Origin: Micropterix aruncella
Lineage: Eukaryota; Arthropoda; Insecta; Lepidoptera; Micropterigidae
NCBI GenBank assembly: GCA_944548615.1
Contig: OX155972.1
Span: forward strand, 8,455,719-8,519,718
DNA: 64,000 nt
Direction: 5' to 3'
Shown: positions 23,266 to 34,563 of the stretch, one piece after another
How positions within the stretch are numbered: position 1 is the stretch's first letter
How the letters are laid out: every line of letters starts with the position of its first letter
The notes under the pieces: generated by a model
Told to the model about the DNA's origin: nothing
Database searches by the model: none
What the model saw: only the letters and a program-made list of their open reading frames with translations
Made by a program: the position numbers and the translations under genes

Positions 23266-23855
23266 CATTCAGATCGTAGAGCGTATTCAAAGAAAATTTT
23301 GAAGATATATTTATTACAGAAAATACAATATTTATCCATACTTATTTCCGTCCGATTTTGTGCTAGGAATGGTAAGATACAACAGTCTTGAAACGCGTCG
23401 ATACATTTCACTAATTATATTTGCATATAAATTAATTCAAGGAATTATTTATTTGCCAGAGATACTATGTAAGTTTGAATTGTACGTACCGGTAAATTAC
23501 ACAGCGTGGAGATCGCATCTATTGTTTAATGTGCTGTACCACCGTACAAATATTTTTGTGGACAGGCCAGTGGAAAGGGTTATAGCTCTTCTTAATTCCT
23601 TACCCACAGAAATAGATATCTTTTTATATCGCTTTGGCAGCTAAAAAGGCAACTCCCTGCTATCTCATGTTTGTCAAAATCTGTCTTTTATTTTGTTTCA
23701 TATTTTTATGTTTCTTTCTTGTTCAATGTTAGCATTAATTTAGTTTTGTAGTCATTTATTTTTATACTTACACTCTAGCTTTAATATACAAGGGCGAATT
23801 GGATAAATCTGTAATGCCCTTGAATACTATTTGAAACTAATAAATAAATAAATTT
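23266..23855 (+). pseudogene. older LINE ORF2, right part, with (AATA)n tail
   Basis: Continues the split LINE: VERIQRKF, then VLGMVRYNSLETRRYISLII and PEILCKFELYVP, stopping at 23642. The 3' UTR ends CTAATAAATAAATAAATTTT near 23855. Confidence 0.75.
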
Positions 23856-24179
23856 TAAAGTAAAGGTCTGCAGTATCATTATGGTCATACTTTGTAATAC
23901 ATTTTATATTATTTATTTATTTGTTCTATAAACTTAATATTACGACATTTTATATATTTTTTTATTTCCATGATCATACCATATCGATATTTTTAATTAT
24001 AATTATAATTTTAATTTGAATACACTTATCTGATTTATATTTTGACACAACCTGTATATATATGAATAAATCATTTACATATATAGAGTCTTCCTTGATA
24101 TGGGCTATGGCCTAGTTAGGCAGATTCTGCAATTAATTCATAGTAAATTAAATTTTTGAACGAATACAATTATGAATTA
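23856..24179. other. AT-rich unassigned sequence
   Basis: No gene. It may contain LINE 3' UTR of the fragment to the right. Confidence 0.3.
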
Positions 24180-24330
24180 TGAATTATGAAACACATCAAG
24201 TGATTGCGCCTGACGAATGCGATCGCTAAGTTTGTCGTATACCGCTGGACCGGCGACATAAGCTAGCCTATCCGACATGGATAGGATTCTGAATAGGAGT
24301 TGAATCGTGATTTATACCGATCCGAGAAAA
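24180..24330 (-). pseudogene. LINE ORF2 tail fragment
   Basis: The minus strand reads AYVAGPAVYDKLSDRIRQAQ, close to AYIAGPAVYNKLSEHIRQAQ in the fragment at 44152-44480. A short relic of the same LINE family. Confidence 0.65.
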
Positions 24331-24739
24331 CAATGGAACTCATGGCCCAAGCTGCACGAAACCGTTCGCTACCGTAGCTTTCACGTTAGAGTTTCATAAA
24401 TAACGCCCCCTCCTCTAGTATGCAGAACAACAGCGAATGACAAGTAATAAAACATCAGGTACTCTAGACAACGGCGGTTGCCGGTAGCATTGCCGAAATG
24501 TCTGGTACTTTAAACTACTTGCGGGAAATAAACGTATTTACTGCTGAGAATGTGACTTGATGAGAGCGAAGTTTCGATATTATAGACGAATAACTTTGAA
24601 TTTAGAATTTGTCGGGAGCCAGCTTCCACGGATTTCCACATTCCTTCATCTATTTCCCATTCATTTTACTTTCCCGGCAGAGGGAAATTATTGTGAACGC
24701 ACCAGTCTGATCTCCTCCCCCTTCTGAATTATAGAGATG

Positions 24740-25145
24740 TCGCATTTCTCGACCTCACAGAGGAGTTATCCACCAAAATTAAGTATCTCCAAAGTGTTTT
24801 GCATTCGTTATATCCATAGCCTCAGAAAATTTGACCACATCACGGAGTAGAGAGAGAAGCTTCACTGGCTGTCGACCCGGGAAAAAAGAGACATGCGAGT
24901 TCTTTGTATGCTTTTCAAGATCATGGATGGCGTCGCTCCCAATTATCTTACCGGCAGATTTACTGCACTATCGACTCACGGACGCCCTCTGAGATCAAAA
25001 GACAACCTGCTGCTCTCTATCCTTAGTCACAGCACTGACTTCTTCTCATTCTCTTTCACCGTGCATGGAGCCCGTCTTTGGAATGCTTTGTGAGAATCGC
25101 GCCAAGCATAAAAAGTTTTAAAAACAGACTCACTGAGCAAATGAA
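24740..25145 (+). pseudogene. LINE ORF2 C-terminal fragment
   Basis: Reads KLHWLSTREKRD, LFKIMDGVAPNYL, and FSFTVHGARLWNAL, then stop. This is the usual tail of jockey/CR1-group ORF2 proteins ('ARLWN.LP'). 5'-truncated with no RT core left. Confidence 0.7.
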
Positions 25146-25149
25146 TTAT

Positions 25150-25944
25150 ACCACTATGGCGTAGTTTCAACAGTATCAATAAAGCGGATAGCAAAACCAA
25201 AGAGAACATAAATTGGTATACTTATCCGCGACGTCGAAAAAATATCTAGGTTTGCAGTCGAAGAAGATTATTTAAAAACATTGAAAACTACTTTGTAGTT
25301 AATTTTGCTATTGAAGAATTACCGTAATCAAACATATTTAACAAAAGCGAATTGTGACGCCGAAACATTATTTGGAATGAAAGGTTCCAGTACCCAGAAC
25401 CTCAAGTTATATGCCCTCTTTATTTTCAATCAAGAGTATTTTCATTTAATTTCACATTTGTTTTCGCCCTTTTTACAAAAAACTCTCCGCTCGTGCTTTC
25501 TGAATGCTCCCCCATTTCCGGGCTCGACCCATTTATTATTCATACGGTTTATATTATTACAAAGGGCGGTTTTTCGATTGCGTCGCTCCAACCGGCTGAA
25601 GTTTCAGGCTGAAAGCGCGACATCTGAAGGCCGTCCGCAGCGGAATGCTCCGGTCGCCCGCGGACGATATTAAATCCCTCTGCGACCATGCAAAAATCCG
25701 TCTCGACGTCGGTAATAGTGGGCAGGCCCTCCGTAATGGTCGTCGAGAGCAATTGGGACCGCGTAATAGCCCCATTATAGACCCACGTTTGGAATTACCG
25801 ACATTTTCATTTCATTTCAAATTAACGAATACGATGGATCTCATTAAACGTAAGAGCGATGCGAATCGTCAAATCGCGAGGTCAATTATAGCGAGTGACG
25901 TCAATGTTCTTGAATAGAATATCGTCCATATATTTTTATACGAC
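25150..25944. other. unassigned, partly CpG-rich, possibly single copy
   Basis: Overlapping open frames at 25305-25673 and 25645-25917 have no recognisable domain. The GC rise at 25570-25760 produces several chance open frames on both strands. No similarity to other parts of the window was noticed. Confidence 0.3.
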
Positions 25945-26650
25945 TGCCTAACAAAAAAAAGGGTAATGTGTTAAGGGTTTATCTATACATGTTTTTCGTT
26001 TCTTTATTCCACGCTCCAACCAATTTAGAAGTATGCGGTACTGCTAGAATCGCCATGCCATCCCGAGTGTCATAGGGTGTAATAAATGTCCAAATAAAGT
26101 AAATAGTTTTATAAATGTCCAAATCTACAAATGTCAATAAATTAACATGCAATTATAACTGTGGCAATTAGGCAAAACTACATAAGTCGTTTTTTGACCA
26201 AAATGAGTTATAATGACCATTTAACAGCGTTGTTTTACTCTTTCATTGGGAAAAACTACATAACTCGAAGCACAATATAAAAGAAGTTATAGCACCTAAT
26301 TTCTCACTAGTTATATATTTTTCAGATGAGCAAAACTACATATGTGTAACTTATGTACTTTTTCTTAACTATTGATAGGTGGTCATACAGTAGCATAAGT
26401 TAATTATCTTTTTATTTATACATATTATTTTAAAATTACACATGTAGTTTAGGAGAGCACACATCTTTTATTCCATGTGCCAATTTTAGTCATAAATTTC
26501 TAAATGCTCCCCTGAGAAAATGGTAATTCTGACTTATGTAGTTTTGCCTAATTGCCATAGAATATCGTGTTTAGTGTAACTTGAAAGATCTGATTGAGTA
26601 TATTCCGAAAATATATATGTATCATAAATATTTCATAGAAAACCGTAATA
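25945..26650 (+). repeat. dispersed repeat, copy 1, split by a MITE
   Basis: Left part 25945-26157 (TTTAGAAGTATGCGGTA, CAATAAATTAACATGC) and right part 26561-26650 (TATCGTGTTTAGTGTAAC, GATTGAGTATATTCCGAAAA). They are contiguous in an inverted relative at 58740-59070, so this copy shows where the MITE went in. Family unknown. Confidence 0.7.
26158..26560. mobile_element. MITE with GGCAATTAGGCAAAACTACA ends
   Basis: Inverted ends of about 28 bp: GTGGCAATTAGGCAAAACTA-CATAAGTC at 26161, and its inverse at 26531-26557. The words AAAACTACATA and CTTATGTA recur inside. ~400 bp, no coding capacity. The target duplication is not clear. Confidence 0.75.
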
Positions 26651-26689
26651 AAAGAAACACATTTTTTTATAGAAAAAATACATTTTTTT

Positions 26690-27110
26690 AAGTGCAGTAG
26701 CCATGTCATGCTGAAACTTTGAACGGGCTATTATAATTTAATATACAAAATAGACAAGCGTATACAAAATTTCTATGGTGTTGACCGTTAAGGAGTTCCC
26801 TCGTTGGAAGCCAGCCTCTGGGCCCGCAGTCCTGTTTGGTGAAACTTAGAACGGGGTATCGTAATTCTATGCATATACACAATTTCGGACCGTTAAGGAG
26901 TCCTTTCGTCGAGAGCCGGCGTATATTTAAGTTAGTACTAAATAAGTTAATAGTATAAACACATTTTTAAAAACAAGCCGGGGTCCGCAGTCCTGTCTTG
27001 GTGAAACTTAGAACGGGGTATCGTAATTAAATGAATTTACACAATTTCGTGTCTGTGCTGTTGATCGTTAAGGAGTCCCCTCGTCGGGAGCCAACCCTGG
27101 ATGTAGAATC
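26690..27110. repeat. three diverged ~150-bp tandem units
   Basis: Each unit contains GTGAAACTTAGAACGGGGTA (first unit GCTGAAACTTTGAACGGG), a TACACAATTTC block and GACCGTTAAGGAGTCC followed by a CGTCGGGAGCC block. Spacing varies between about 130 and 170 bases because of internal AT insertions. Confidence 0.75.
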
Positions 27111-27833
27111 AGGTCATGCTTACCATAAAAAAAAACGCATCGCCATCGGAAATATGATGATATTTGAGAATGATAATGATGAACTTCATATGATAATATT
27201 TCAGTAAATTCCTCAATTACTCAATTCCTCATGGATCCCATCATAAATTCATCAATTACTCAATTCCTCATGGACCAATCTGGAATACCTATATTATTTC
27301 CAGATTAAAGTTATCGCAGATATATTCCAAGATTATTAATGTAATTTTATCCACTTTTTACGTTTATTTTAAGCCCTGATACATAAATAAATATTATAAT
27401 CATTATGTTTTGGTATTTGAAAACCACTACGTAACTCAAAAAAAATTAAATTGAAATTTGTAACGTATCTCACTAAAAATAAATAATATAAGATAACTAA
27501 GTATATAAATAATAATATAATGTTATTTTATATCATTTTAAAGGTTTTTCTAATTTAATTTAAATATATCTGCATTTAAATATATCTGCATTAAAACCCT
27601 TGTTTTGATATTAAAGGTAAACAACTGTTTTTTCTCTCTCCTGAAAAGTTACAAAAATGAGTTACGCTATGTTAAATCTTAAGCGACGAAATATTTTAGT
27701 GGAGTGGCGCCAATATTAAGTTTTTAAACCGGTTTGGATAACTCGTAGATCCGGATCTGCTCCGAACGAAGTGGAGAATACAGTTTTTTACGCAAGATTA
27801 CTGCTTGTGTAACATCCATATTTTATAGCATAA
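27111..27833. other. AT-rich unassigned sequence
   Basis: Contains a short direct duplication of CAATTACTCAATTCCTCATG (27213 and 27253). No gene. Confidence 0.35.
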
Positions 27834-28079
27834 CTAGCTGTACCCTGCGCGCGATGCTACATCAAATCGGTCGCATTCGAAATTCAAATTCACCGCTTAA
27901 AAAAGAAGAATTTTAGTTTTAATGAGGACACTAAAAATTTTCCTATGTTCTGATCGACACCAAACTTCACAGGAACCATCTCCAAACTAATCTATAGTTT
28001 CCCTCAAAATTTCATCAAAATCTGTCGAATGGTTTAGTAGTCCATAGCGGACAAACAGAAAAACATTCATTTATATAGA
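27834..28079 (-). mobile_element. short Helitron, head-to-tail with the next one
   Basis: On the minus strand it starts A|TCTATATAAATGAATGTTTT (top 28079) and ends GCAGGGTACAGCTAG|T (top 27834). 246 bp, non-coding. Only TA separates it from the Helitron beginning at 28082. Confidence 0.75.
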
Positions 28080-28081
28080 TA

Positions 28082-28778
28082 CTAGATGACCCGGTGAACT
28101 TTGTACCACCTAAAATTGATTTGATAGTAACTCTTCATAAGCGTTTATTGATCCAAATCAACCTTCCAAATCCAATTTATTATATGGCCGAATCAAATAC
28201 GGTTTGAGTTTCGTTTGGTGATTAAATAAAGGTCGTTTGTAATTAAGATAAATTCAATATATTTAATTTACACGATGAAATATAAATGCTTTTTTGACTT
28301 TTCCGACTTTTTCGGCTTTTTCAACTTTTTCGACTTTTCCGACTTTTTCGACTTTTTTGCATTTTTCGAATTTTCGGACTTTTTTGACTTTTTCGACTTT
28401 ATCGACTTTTTTTACTTTTTCGACCTATTTGACTTTTTTGACTGTTTCGACTCTTGAATTTTTTGATTTGTTTGACTTTTCGACTTTTTGAAAATTTACA
28501 CAATCGCACGGAATGAATAACAGTTATGGATGGCGCCAGCTGTAAAACAATAGGATCGCTTCGAACGCCATCAATTGAAAGTGGCCCATTTCCCAAAATG
28601 ACCAATTTCGATTTTTTCGATTTTCAGTTGTTTCTTTTAATTTTTCCTAAATATTTTTTTTGTAAACCACCCCTGAATCAAGGCAAACAAAACAAAAAAA
28701 AATTATTCAAATCGGTCCAGTCATTTCCAAAATCTTGCGAGACTAACGCACGGCGATTCATTTTTATATATAAGAAGA
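28082..28778 (-). mobile_element. non-autonomous Helitron, copy C
   Basis: Same termini as copy A (minus strand: A|TCTTCTTATATATAAAAA ... GGGTCATCTAG|T). The internal (GACTTTTTC)n tract at 28290-28490 is shorter and more degenerate than in copies A and B. Confidence 0.85.
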
Positions 28779-29059
28779 TATGATAAAATAAATCTAATAT
28801 AGAATAATATAGATAATAATAATAGAAAAATAATCTTCATATAGATATGATAAAATAAATCATCGGTCTCTTAATACTATTGCGCGGGATCGATGTACTG
28901 TAAATATAAATCACATCCCATACACACCACATCACTAATCCCTAAGAACTACGCGACTTCTAACTCCTCATGCTTCCGCATCGACTGCCTCGACTAAATG
29001 ATCTATTGTAGCTCCATTGAGATGTCGTCGCCATCTTACCTTTATTACCCAGTTACGTT
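28779..29059. other. unassigned sequence
   Basis: No gene. It may belong to the outermost arm of the inverted repeat that follows. Confidence 0.3.
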
Positions 29060-29803
29060 CTCATAATATGGGCTCATTGTGTGCTCTAGTATACTGGTCA
29101 TATCTCGTTGTGTGCACCACCCTTAAGAAGATATAGCGTTATCTAGTTGGCAGCTCCAACCCAATGGTGGAGTTGCCAATATTTTGCTTTTTCCGGCCCA
29201 CCAACTCACAAGGCGGGTAGGTATAGTTAATGTGCATTTTTTTTAAATGGATCAAGCTCCATTTTCCTTTTGATTGTAATGGTTGAAGCACATGAAAAGT
29301 AGATGCTCCTTTCTAATTGGGAAAGGAATAATAGGAATGATAATTTAAACCAGAAATACCCAAACTTTTTGGTCCCGTAGATCACTTCCATTTTTCCATA
29401 GACCCCTTACCTGCGTAATGTTGAATTTTCCAAAACTTACTAACTTTAAATGTGTTTTTGACAGCTGGCAGATTATTTCAAATTCAAATTCAAATTCTTT
29501 ATTTACAAAAAATCATAGTATTAGTTACAAATGAATTAAACCTAACCTAACTGGATCGCACGAGACGTCCGCACTAAGGTAGGCTCAGAATCGTATAATT
29601 AAGTACTGCCTAATGGTAAATAAAAATTTCGTTGAAGAATGCCGTGAAAACTAAAATCAAGTAAAGTAAGATTTTAGTAAAAAATAAAATTTCAAATTAT
29701 CTAAAAAGGTATGTGATAATAATAATAATAATATATAATAATCATAAATAATAATAATCATAAATCTATGGTAGGTTAATAATATTGTGTTAGGAATGTT
29801 AAG

Positions 29804-32646
29804 TTAGATAGGAATAAAGCAAATTAATTTTTCGGTTTCTTTGCTTCCCTGGGTGATCAACCAGTGGGTTAGTCTTTTTTTGTTTATATTTATTTTTATA
29901 TTAATACCTTGAGTATAAATGCCGGGTATATCCTTAGTTTTATTGAACAACGACGGTGCCAAGTAAAGAAAATGTCTTTGTGCATGGGAACTATTCAGTT
30001 TAGGCACTATGTGGTTACTATTAGTTATCGCTCGTGTAATAATTTTATGGGTTGTGTGCTGGTGCAATTCTATATGTTTATGATAATAGAGTATTATCGT
30101 TTTAGCAAATGTTTGTCGTACGTCAAGAACAAAGAACTCACGACAAAGTTGCTCAGACGGGTATCTCAACGGTTTTTTGTTGACAACTCTTAACAGCGCC
30201 TTCTGAGCTTTAACAAGTGGATCGAGGTGTGATAATGCTGCACCGCCCCAACCAAGAATCCCATATGATATAATGCTGTGAGCAAGTGCGTAATAGACAA
30301 CTTTTAGTAATGGTTTCGACATTACGTTACGTAGAAGTTTAAATGGATGAATGAGTTTGCGAATTTTAGCCGCTGTGTTGTAGATATGGTAAGACCAGGT
30401 CAATCTATCGTCCAAAGTCAAGCCTAGGTATTTAATCGTGCTCACCTTGTCTAGATTAGAACAAGCACAGATAGTTGATGGACTGTCCTTACATGAGTGT
30501 ACTATGAGGGATAGTCCAGCTGTTTGTTGCATTCCCTTGCATGTTTTGGAAAACGTCATATATTTAGTTTTTTCTACATTTAGAGATAAAAGGTTACAGT
30601 CAAGCCATTCTTTTACCCGTTTGAGACCCATTTGACAGTTTTCAAACACTCCCTGCCAGGATCTGTCTCTGAAAACTAGGGCAGTGTCATCTGCAAACAA
30701 GATGGCTTTCCCCTTACACAGAGGAATCGATGATAGTCCATTTATATAAATAAGGAATAGAATTGGACCTAGTACGCTACCTTGAGGTACTCCAAATTTG
30801 ATTCCTGATCTCGAACTAGACGTATTCCTTAGTTGAGTGACTTGAGATCTACCACAGAGGTAATCCTCAAACCATCGCAAAGACGTACCGTGAATGCCTA
30901 TTAATTGAAGTTTTGTAAGCAAAAGACGATGGGAGACAGTATCAAATGCTTTAGCCAGATCTAAGAATACTGTTACACATTTTTCTCCATCGTCTAATGC
31001 CTTAACTATTTCTCCAGTGACGGCTGCAATCGCGTCTTGGGTGCCTCTCGCTGATCGGAATCCAAACTGCATAGGCGTAAGGACGTCGTTGTCCTCAAGG
31101 AATGCTAAAAGACGTTGCTTGACTACGTTTTCAAAGATTTTAGATAGGCAATTTAGAAGACTAATAGGACGATAGCAACCACAATCGTCCCTGGCACCAC
31201 CTTTGAATATTGGACAGATAACAGCTTGTTTCAAATGTGCAGCAAAACATCCAGTTGAGAGGCTTAGGTTAACTAAGTGACAGATTGGTATAACTAAAAC
31301 TCTCTTGTTGGCCTTTATAATCTGGGAGGTAATACAGTCGGTACCTCTAGATTTAGTGGATTTCATGTTCATTATTATTTTAGTAATTTCATCTACAGTA
31401 GCGATTTATAGGGATAACTGTCGTGTTAAAGTTGAATTTGTGTTTATCAAAAAATCTGACAGTTCCGATTCACTGACTTTATTGTCAGTTAGTATTCGAT
31501 TTGCCAAAGTTTCACCTATTCCCGAAAAATAATCATTAAAATAATCAGCTAAAGTCCGTCTGTTGAGATCGTTGGCGGTTATTGTGAGTCCATGGACCTT
31601 TAATTGTCTTATATCCGTGGAGTTAATATTTTTACCGTAAGCAATGTCCTTAACAATCTGCAAGGTCTTCCTCGCGTCAGATGATACTTCCTTTAGTTTA
31701 ACTCGATAGTACGTATTTTTTGTTCTATTAATGATTATTTTCAATACATTTCTGTACCGGATATACTCATGTTGCAAGAGACTATTTCCAGGATCAATTT
31801 AAACTTTCGATGTAGTTTGTCCCTCTTTCTAATGCTTATAAGTAAGCCATTGGTAATCCATGGTTTTAATTTCTTTTTATTATGGGAGATGCTTATCGTT
31901 TTAGTGTTTTTCTTAATTAATGCCTCAAGAGTTTGAACAAAAAAGTCAGTAGCCACATTCACATCATTCATTGCGTACATGTCCTTCCATTCAATCTGAT
32001 CAATATCAGTCGACAGACTCTTGTTATCTAAGGAGGTTATGGTTTTAAGTGGAATTGTTTTATGTAAATGACTACTTAAACTGGCAGATAAGATTGTTGG
32101 GTAGTGATCTGTTAATTGACTATCGCAGACGATCCCTATGACATTTTTATGAATTAATGTAAAAATATGGTCTAAACAAGAGTTACATCTGGTGACCTTA
32201 TTGATGGCCGATTCCAAATTGTATTCAGCTAGATGGCATATATACTCATTCACCTGACTGTCGGTATTATCAAGAATATTAATATTTAGATCACCTCCCA
32301 TTATGTACCTATAGTCCTGATTCTTGTATTTATCCAGTAGTTCGATGAGGGAAGTAAGGAATGGCTTGATATTTCGGCTTGAAGGCGACCTATATATTCC
32401 TAAGATTGCTATGCTGTTGTTTATAATAACTTGAAGACAGTTGGCATCTATTAACCTAGGTTCAATAGAAGTGTAGGATAACGACTGCTTAATAAATATT
32501 GAAACACCGTCATTTTGCTTTCTGTTATTACAAGTATAAATGACATCATAGCCATTTATTGTATGATGGGGTTCATTGTCCTTCAGCCAGCATTCGCTAA
32601 GTATTATCAAATCAAACTCACTATAAAAATCCATGTAAGTAATCAA
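29804..32646 (-). pseudogene. LINE ORF2: APE endonuclease plus reverse transcriptase
   Basis: Endonuclease part 32646-31741: FDLIILSECWLK, YRSPSSRN, MGGDLNIN, LDHIFT, and SQLTDHYP, the final histidine motif. One frameshift near 31770 leads to 31777-31406. A single stop near 31404 precedes the 522-codon RT frame (31372-29804). RT motifs: YRPISLLNCLSKIFE (67-81), FLDLAKAFDTVSH (136-148), GVPQGSVLGPILFLIYING (194-212), FADD (226-229), IKYLGLTLDDRLTW, and the tail SHLDPLVKAQKALLRVV. Two lesions in about 2.8 kb make it a young relic. The absence of RNase H and the short-repeat tail favour the CR1/jockey group. I cannot fix the clade. Confidence 0.85.
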
Positions 32647-32672
32647 ACTATTGATTACTTACATGGATTTTT
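32625..32672. repeat. perfect 22-bp snap-back hairpin at LINE 5' end
   Basis: 32625-32646 and 32651-32672 are exact inverse copies around the loop ACTA. The right arm repeats the start of the LINE endonuclease reading (ITYMDF) in the opposite direction, then the sequence diverges. Confidence 0.9.
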
Positions 32673-32790
32673 GGTGGACAGATGTAAAACATGTACAATT
32701 TTTAGTGGTTCATTTCTCGGCATCCACGACCTTGAAGTATGAATCATTTAAGAAAGCCGCACATAACTGCACATGTAGCACTATCTCGCT

Positions 32791-32832
32791 GATGTCAATA
32801 GGGGTCCGCTAACGTGGACCCCTATTGACATC
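32791..32832. repeat. perfect 17-bp snap-back hairpin in hAT end
   Basis: GATGTCAATAGGGGTCC (32791-32807) and its exact inverse (32816-32832) around an 8-base loop, close to the right end of the hAT element. Confidence 0.9.
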
Positions 32833-33230
32833 TCGTGCAGCCCGTTTTTTTTTCTCGCTTGCATGGACCCCTTGCAATTCGAAATCGACCCCTGGGGGTC
32901 CATATAGACCACTTTGGGAATCACTGATTTAAACGATTACGACATTTACGACTCTAGCATTAATATAGTAGAGTAGCCAATTAAGAAACGCTAAATATTT
33001 GTAATTAGGAGCATATAGAAAATATTAGGTGCACCACAAAATCATAAAACGGGCACACATCATCTGTTACAATAAAATGTCTGATGTCGACATTAATTAA
33101 CGACTCTAATATTAAGTTAGAGTCGCCAACTTGGTAACATTACGTTTTCTTTATGGTGGCGAATAAAAGGAGATATGACCATTACACAAGAGCACACAAC
33201 GAGCACATATGATGAGAACATAATTGTTGA

Positions 33231-33679
33231 ATCCAGGAGAGAACACGACTCCAACTTAATGAAGCTCGACGATCACACTCTAGACATCAAAGACTCATTA
33301 ACCGCTAACTGCTCTGTTGCCTAATGGTACAGCAGCACCTCGCAATATTAGGCGCAGCACCTCGCAATATCGCACCTTAGGCGTAGCGATATTATATTTC
33401 ATAAGTTGAGACTCAATTAATACATTCAACATTCTAATCCCAACCTAACATACAATAATTATATGATTGGAAAATTGGTGACCCCAATTTTATAGGGGAG
33501 ACCGAAGACGGTAGGACCAATTTTTAGGTTCGTTTTTAACACGCTTTTATTAGGTCGACCTGTATGTAACTATGTAATGGAATCTAAGGTAACTAATTTA
33601 ACCATCTTCCAAGGATCGTAGCGTCATGAAAATTGGCAGCTGTATGTAGTTCTTATGACAATACAATAATATGGTACTG
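33231..33679. other. unassigned sequence
   Basis: Contains the direct duplication GCAGCACCTCGCAATAT (33334 and 33356) and, near 33473, TTGGTGACCCCAATTTTATA. The latter superficially recalls the primer-binding region after an insect LTR, but no LTR pair was found. Confidence 0.35.
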
Positions 33680-34055
33680 TCGAACTGATCTGATGATGGA
33701 GTCGAAAAATATGAACTGGAACTTCATGATGGAACATCGAATCATAGCTGTGTTTGGAATTGTTAGAAAAGTCTTGAAATGAACTTTGACTACGATTAGG
33801 TTTCAAGGTCTGATGACGAAGCCGGAAGATAGGCACTGGCATTCCATGATGGAATGTCGAATCATAGCTTTGTTTGGACTTGTTAGAAAGGTCTTGTAAT
33901 GCACTTTGACCACGATTAAGTTTCAAGGTCTGATGATGAAGCCGGCAGACAGGAACTAGCATTCCATGATGGAATATCATATCGTTTGCACTTGTGAGAA
34001 AGGTCACGTAGTAGAAAGGCACGTAATAGACTTTGAACACGATCAGGTTTCAAGG
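33680..34055 (-). repeat. three 120-bp tandem units keeping one frame open
   Basis: CATTCCATGATGGAAT- and TTTCAAGGTCTGATGAC-type words recur every 120 bases (for example 33801 and 33921). The minus strand is open over 138 codons and encodes three 40-residue repeats (HHGMPVPIFRLRHQTLKPNR-like). A period of 40 codons keeps the frame. There is no recognisable domain and no evident start, so coding is unproven. Confidence 0.7.
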
Positions 34056-34563
34056 TGATAACAAACCTATTATATCTTGACTTGTAAATATTGAGTGTAA
34101 ATAGTGTAAATATTGACATAGGTGCCTGTATAAAATGTATATAGACCTGTACATGGAGAGTGTACATAGAATAATATTGATATATCTATATACGATGTAT
34201 ATCGACGTGTAAATAGGGTAGTAGGTTGTTAAAGATCCCACCCAAGCCAAGGTGAGAAACGTGCCGAGGACTGATTTTTTTGGTTTTTACGTGCATTTAT
34301 AAAAGCGTATTTTTAGTGTTTTTTTTAAACTATTATTTTTATTTTTAAGTTTTTCTGTCAAACATTGAGACAAAAATAAAATATATACAGTAATCCATAT
34401 AGATCCAGCTCATTATTTTACCATTATATTTCACTGTACTATCGAGTGTTCATATGATTTTGCGCATCCTCAGTTGCTTTTTAAACGCGTGCGCACTGTG
34501 TGCGATGTCTCTGCCAGGGAAATTTCCATCGGGTCTAGAGAAAATCCTCCCCACATTTATTTT
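34056..34563. other. unassigned sequence
   Basis: GTGTAAATATTGACATAG-type AT-rich repeats, then unassigned DNA up to the satellite. No gene. Confidence 0.3.

Larger units (their letters stand above)
29482..32675 (-). mobile_element. CR1/jockey-group LINE, nearly full ORF2
   Basis: Minus-strand LINE whose 3' end is the (AAATTTG)n tail at 29482-29506. It is 5'-truncated in the endonuclease at about 32650, where a snap-back hairpin marks the end. Inserted in the hAT element above. Confidence 0.8.
29351..32926. mobile_element. hAT-type element interrupted by a LINE
   Basis: Ends CAGAAATACCCAAACTTTTT (left) and the inverse of CAGTGATTCCCAAAGTGGTC (right). An exact 8-bp duplication ATTTAAAC flanks it at 29343-29350 and 32927-32934. 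The native hAT sequence is only about 29351-29480 and 32760-32926. The rest is the LINE on the minus strand. Non-autonomous. Confidence 0.8.
29060..33230. mobile_element. outer element with long imperfect inverted repeats
   Basis: Left arm about 29060-29165 (GTTCTCATAATATGGGCTCA, GGTCATATCTC, GATATAGCGTTATCTAGTTG). The right arm, about 33105-33230, is its diverged inverse (read inverted: GTTCTCATCATATGTGCTCG, GGTCATATCTC, ACCAAGTTGGCGACTCTAAC). A paralogue of the right half is at 38160-38560. Inside sits a hAT element that itself contains a LINE. The superfamily of the outer element is not determined; an LTR relationship cannot be excluded. Confidence 0.55.

Noticed and set aside
33440..33500. 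Primer-binding-like TTGGTGACCCC suggesting an LTR retrotransposon
   Set aside because: No pair of direct LTRs and no gag, protease or integrase frame nearby.
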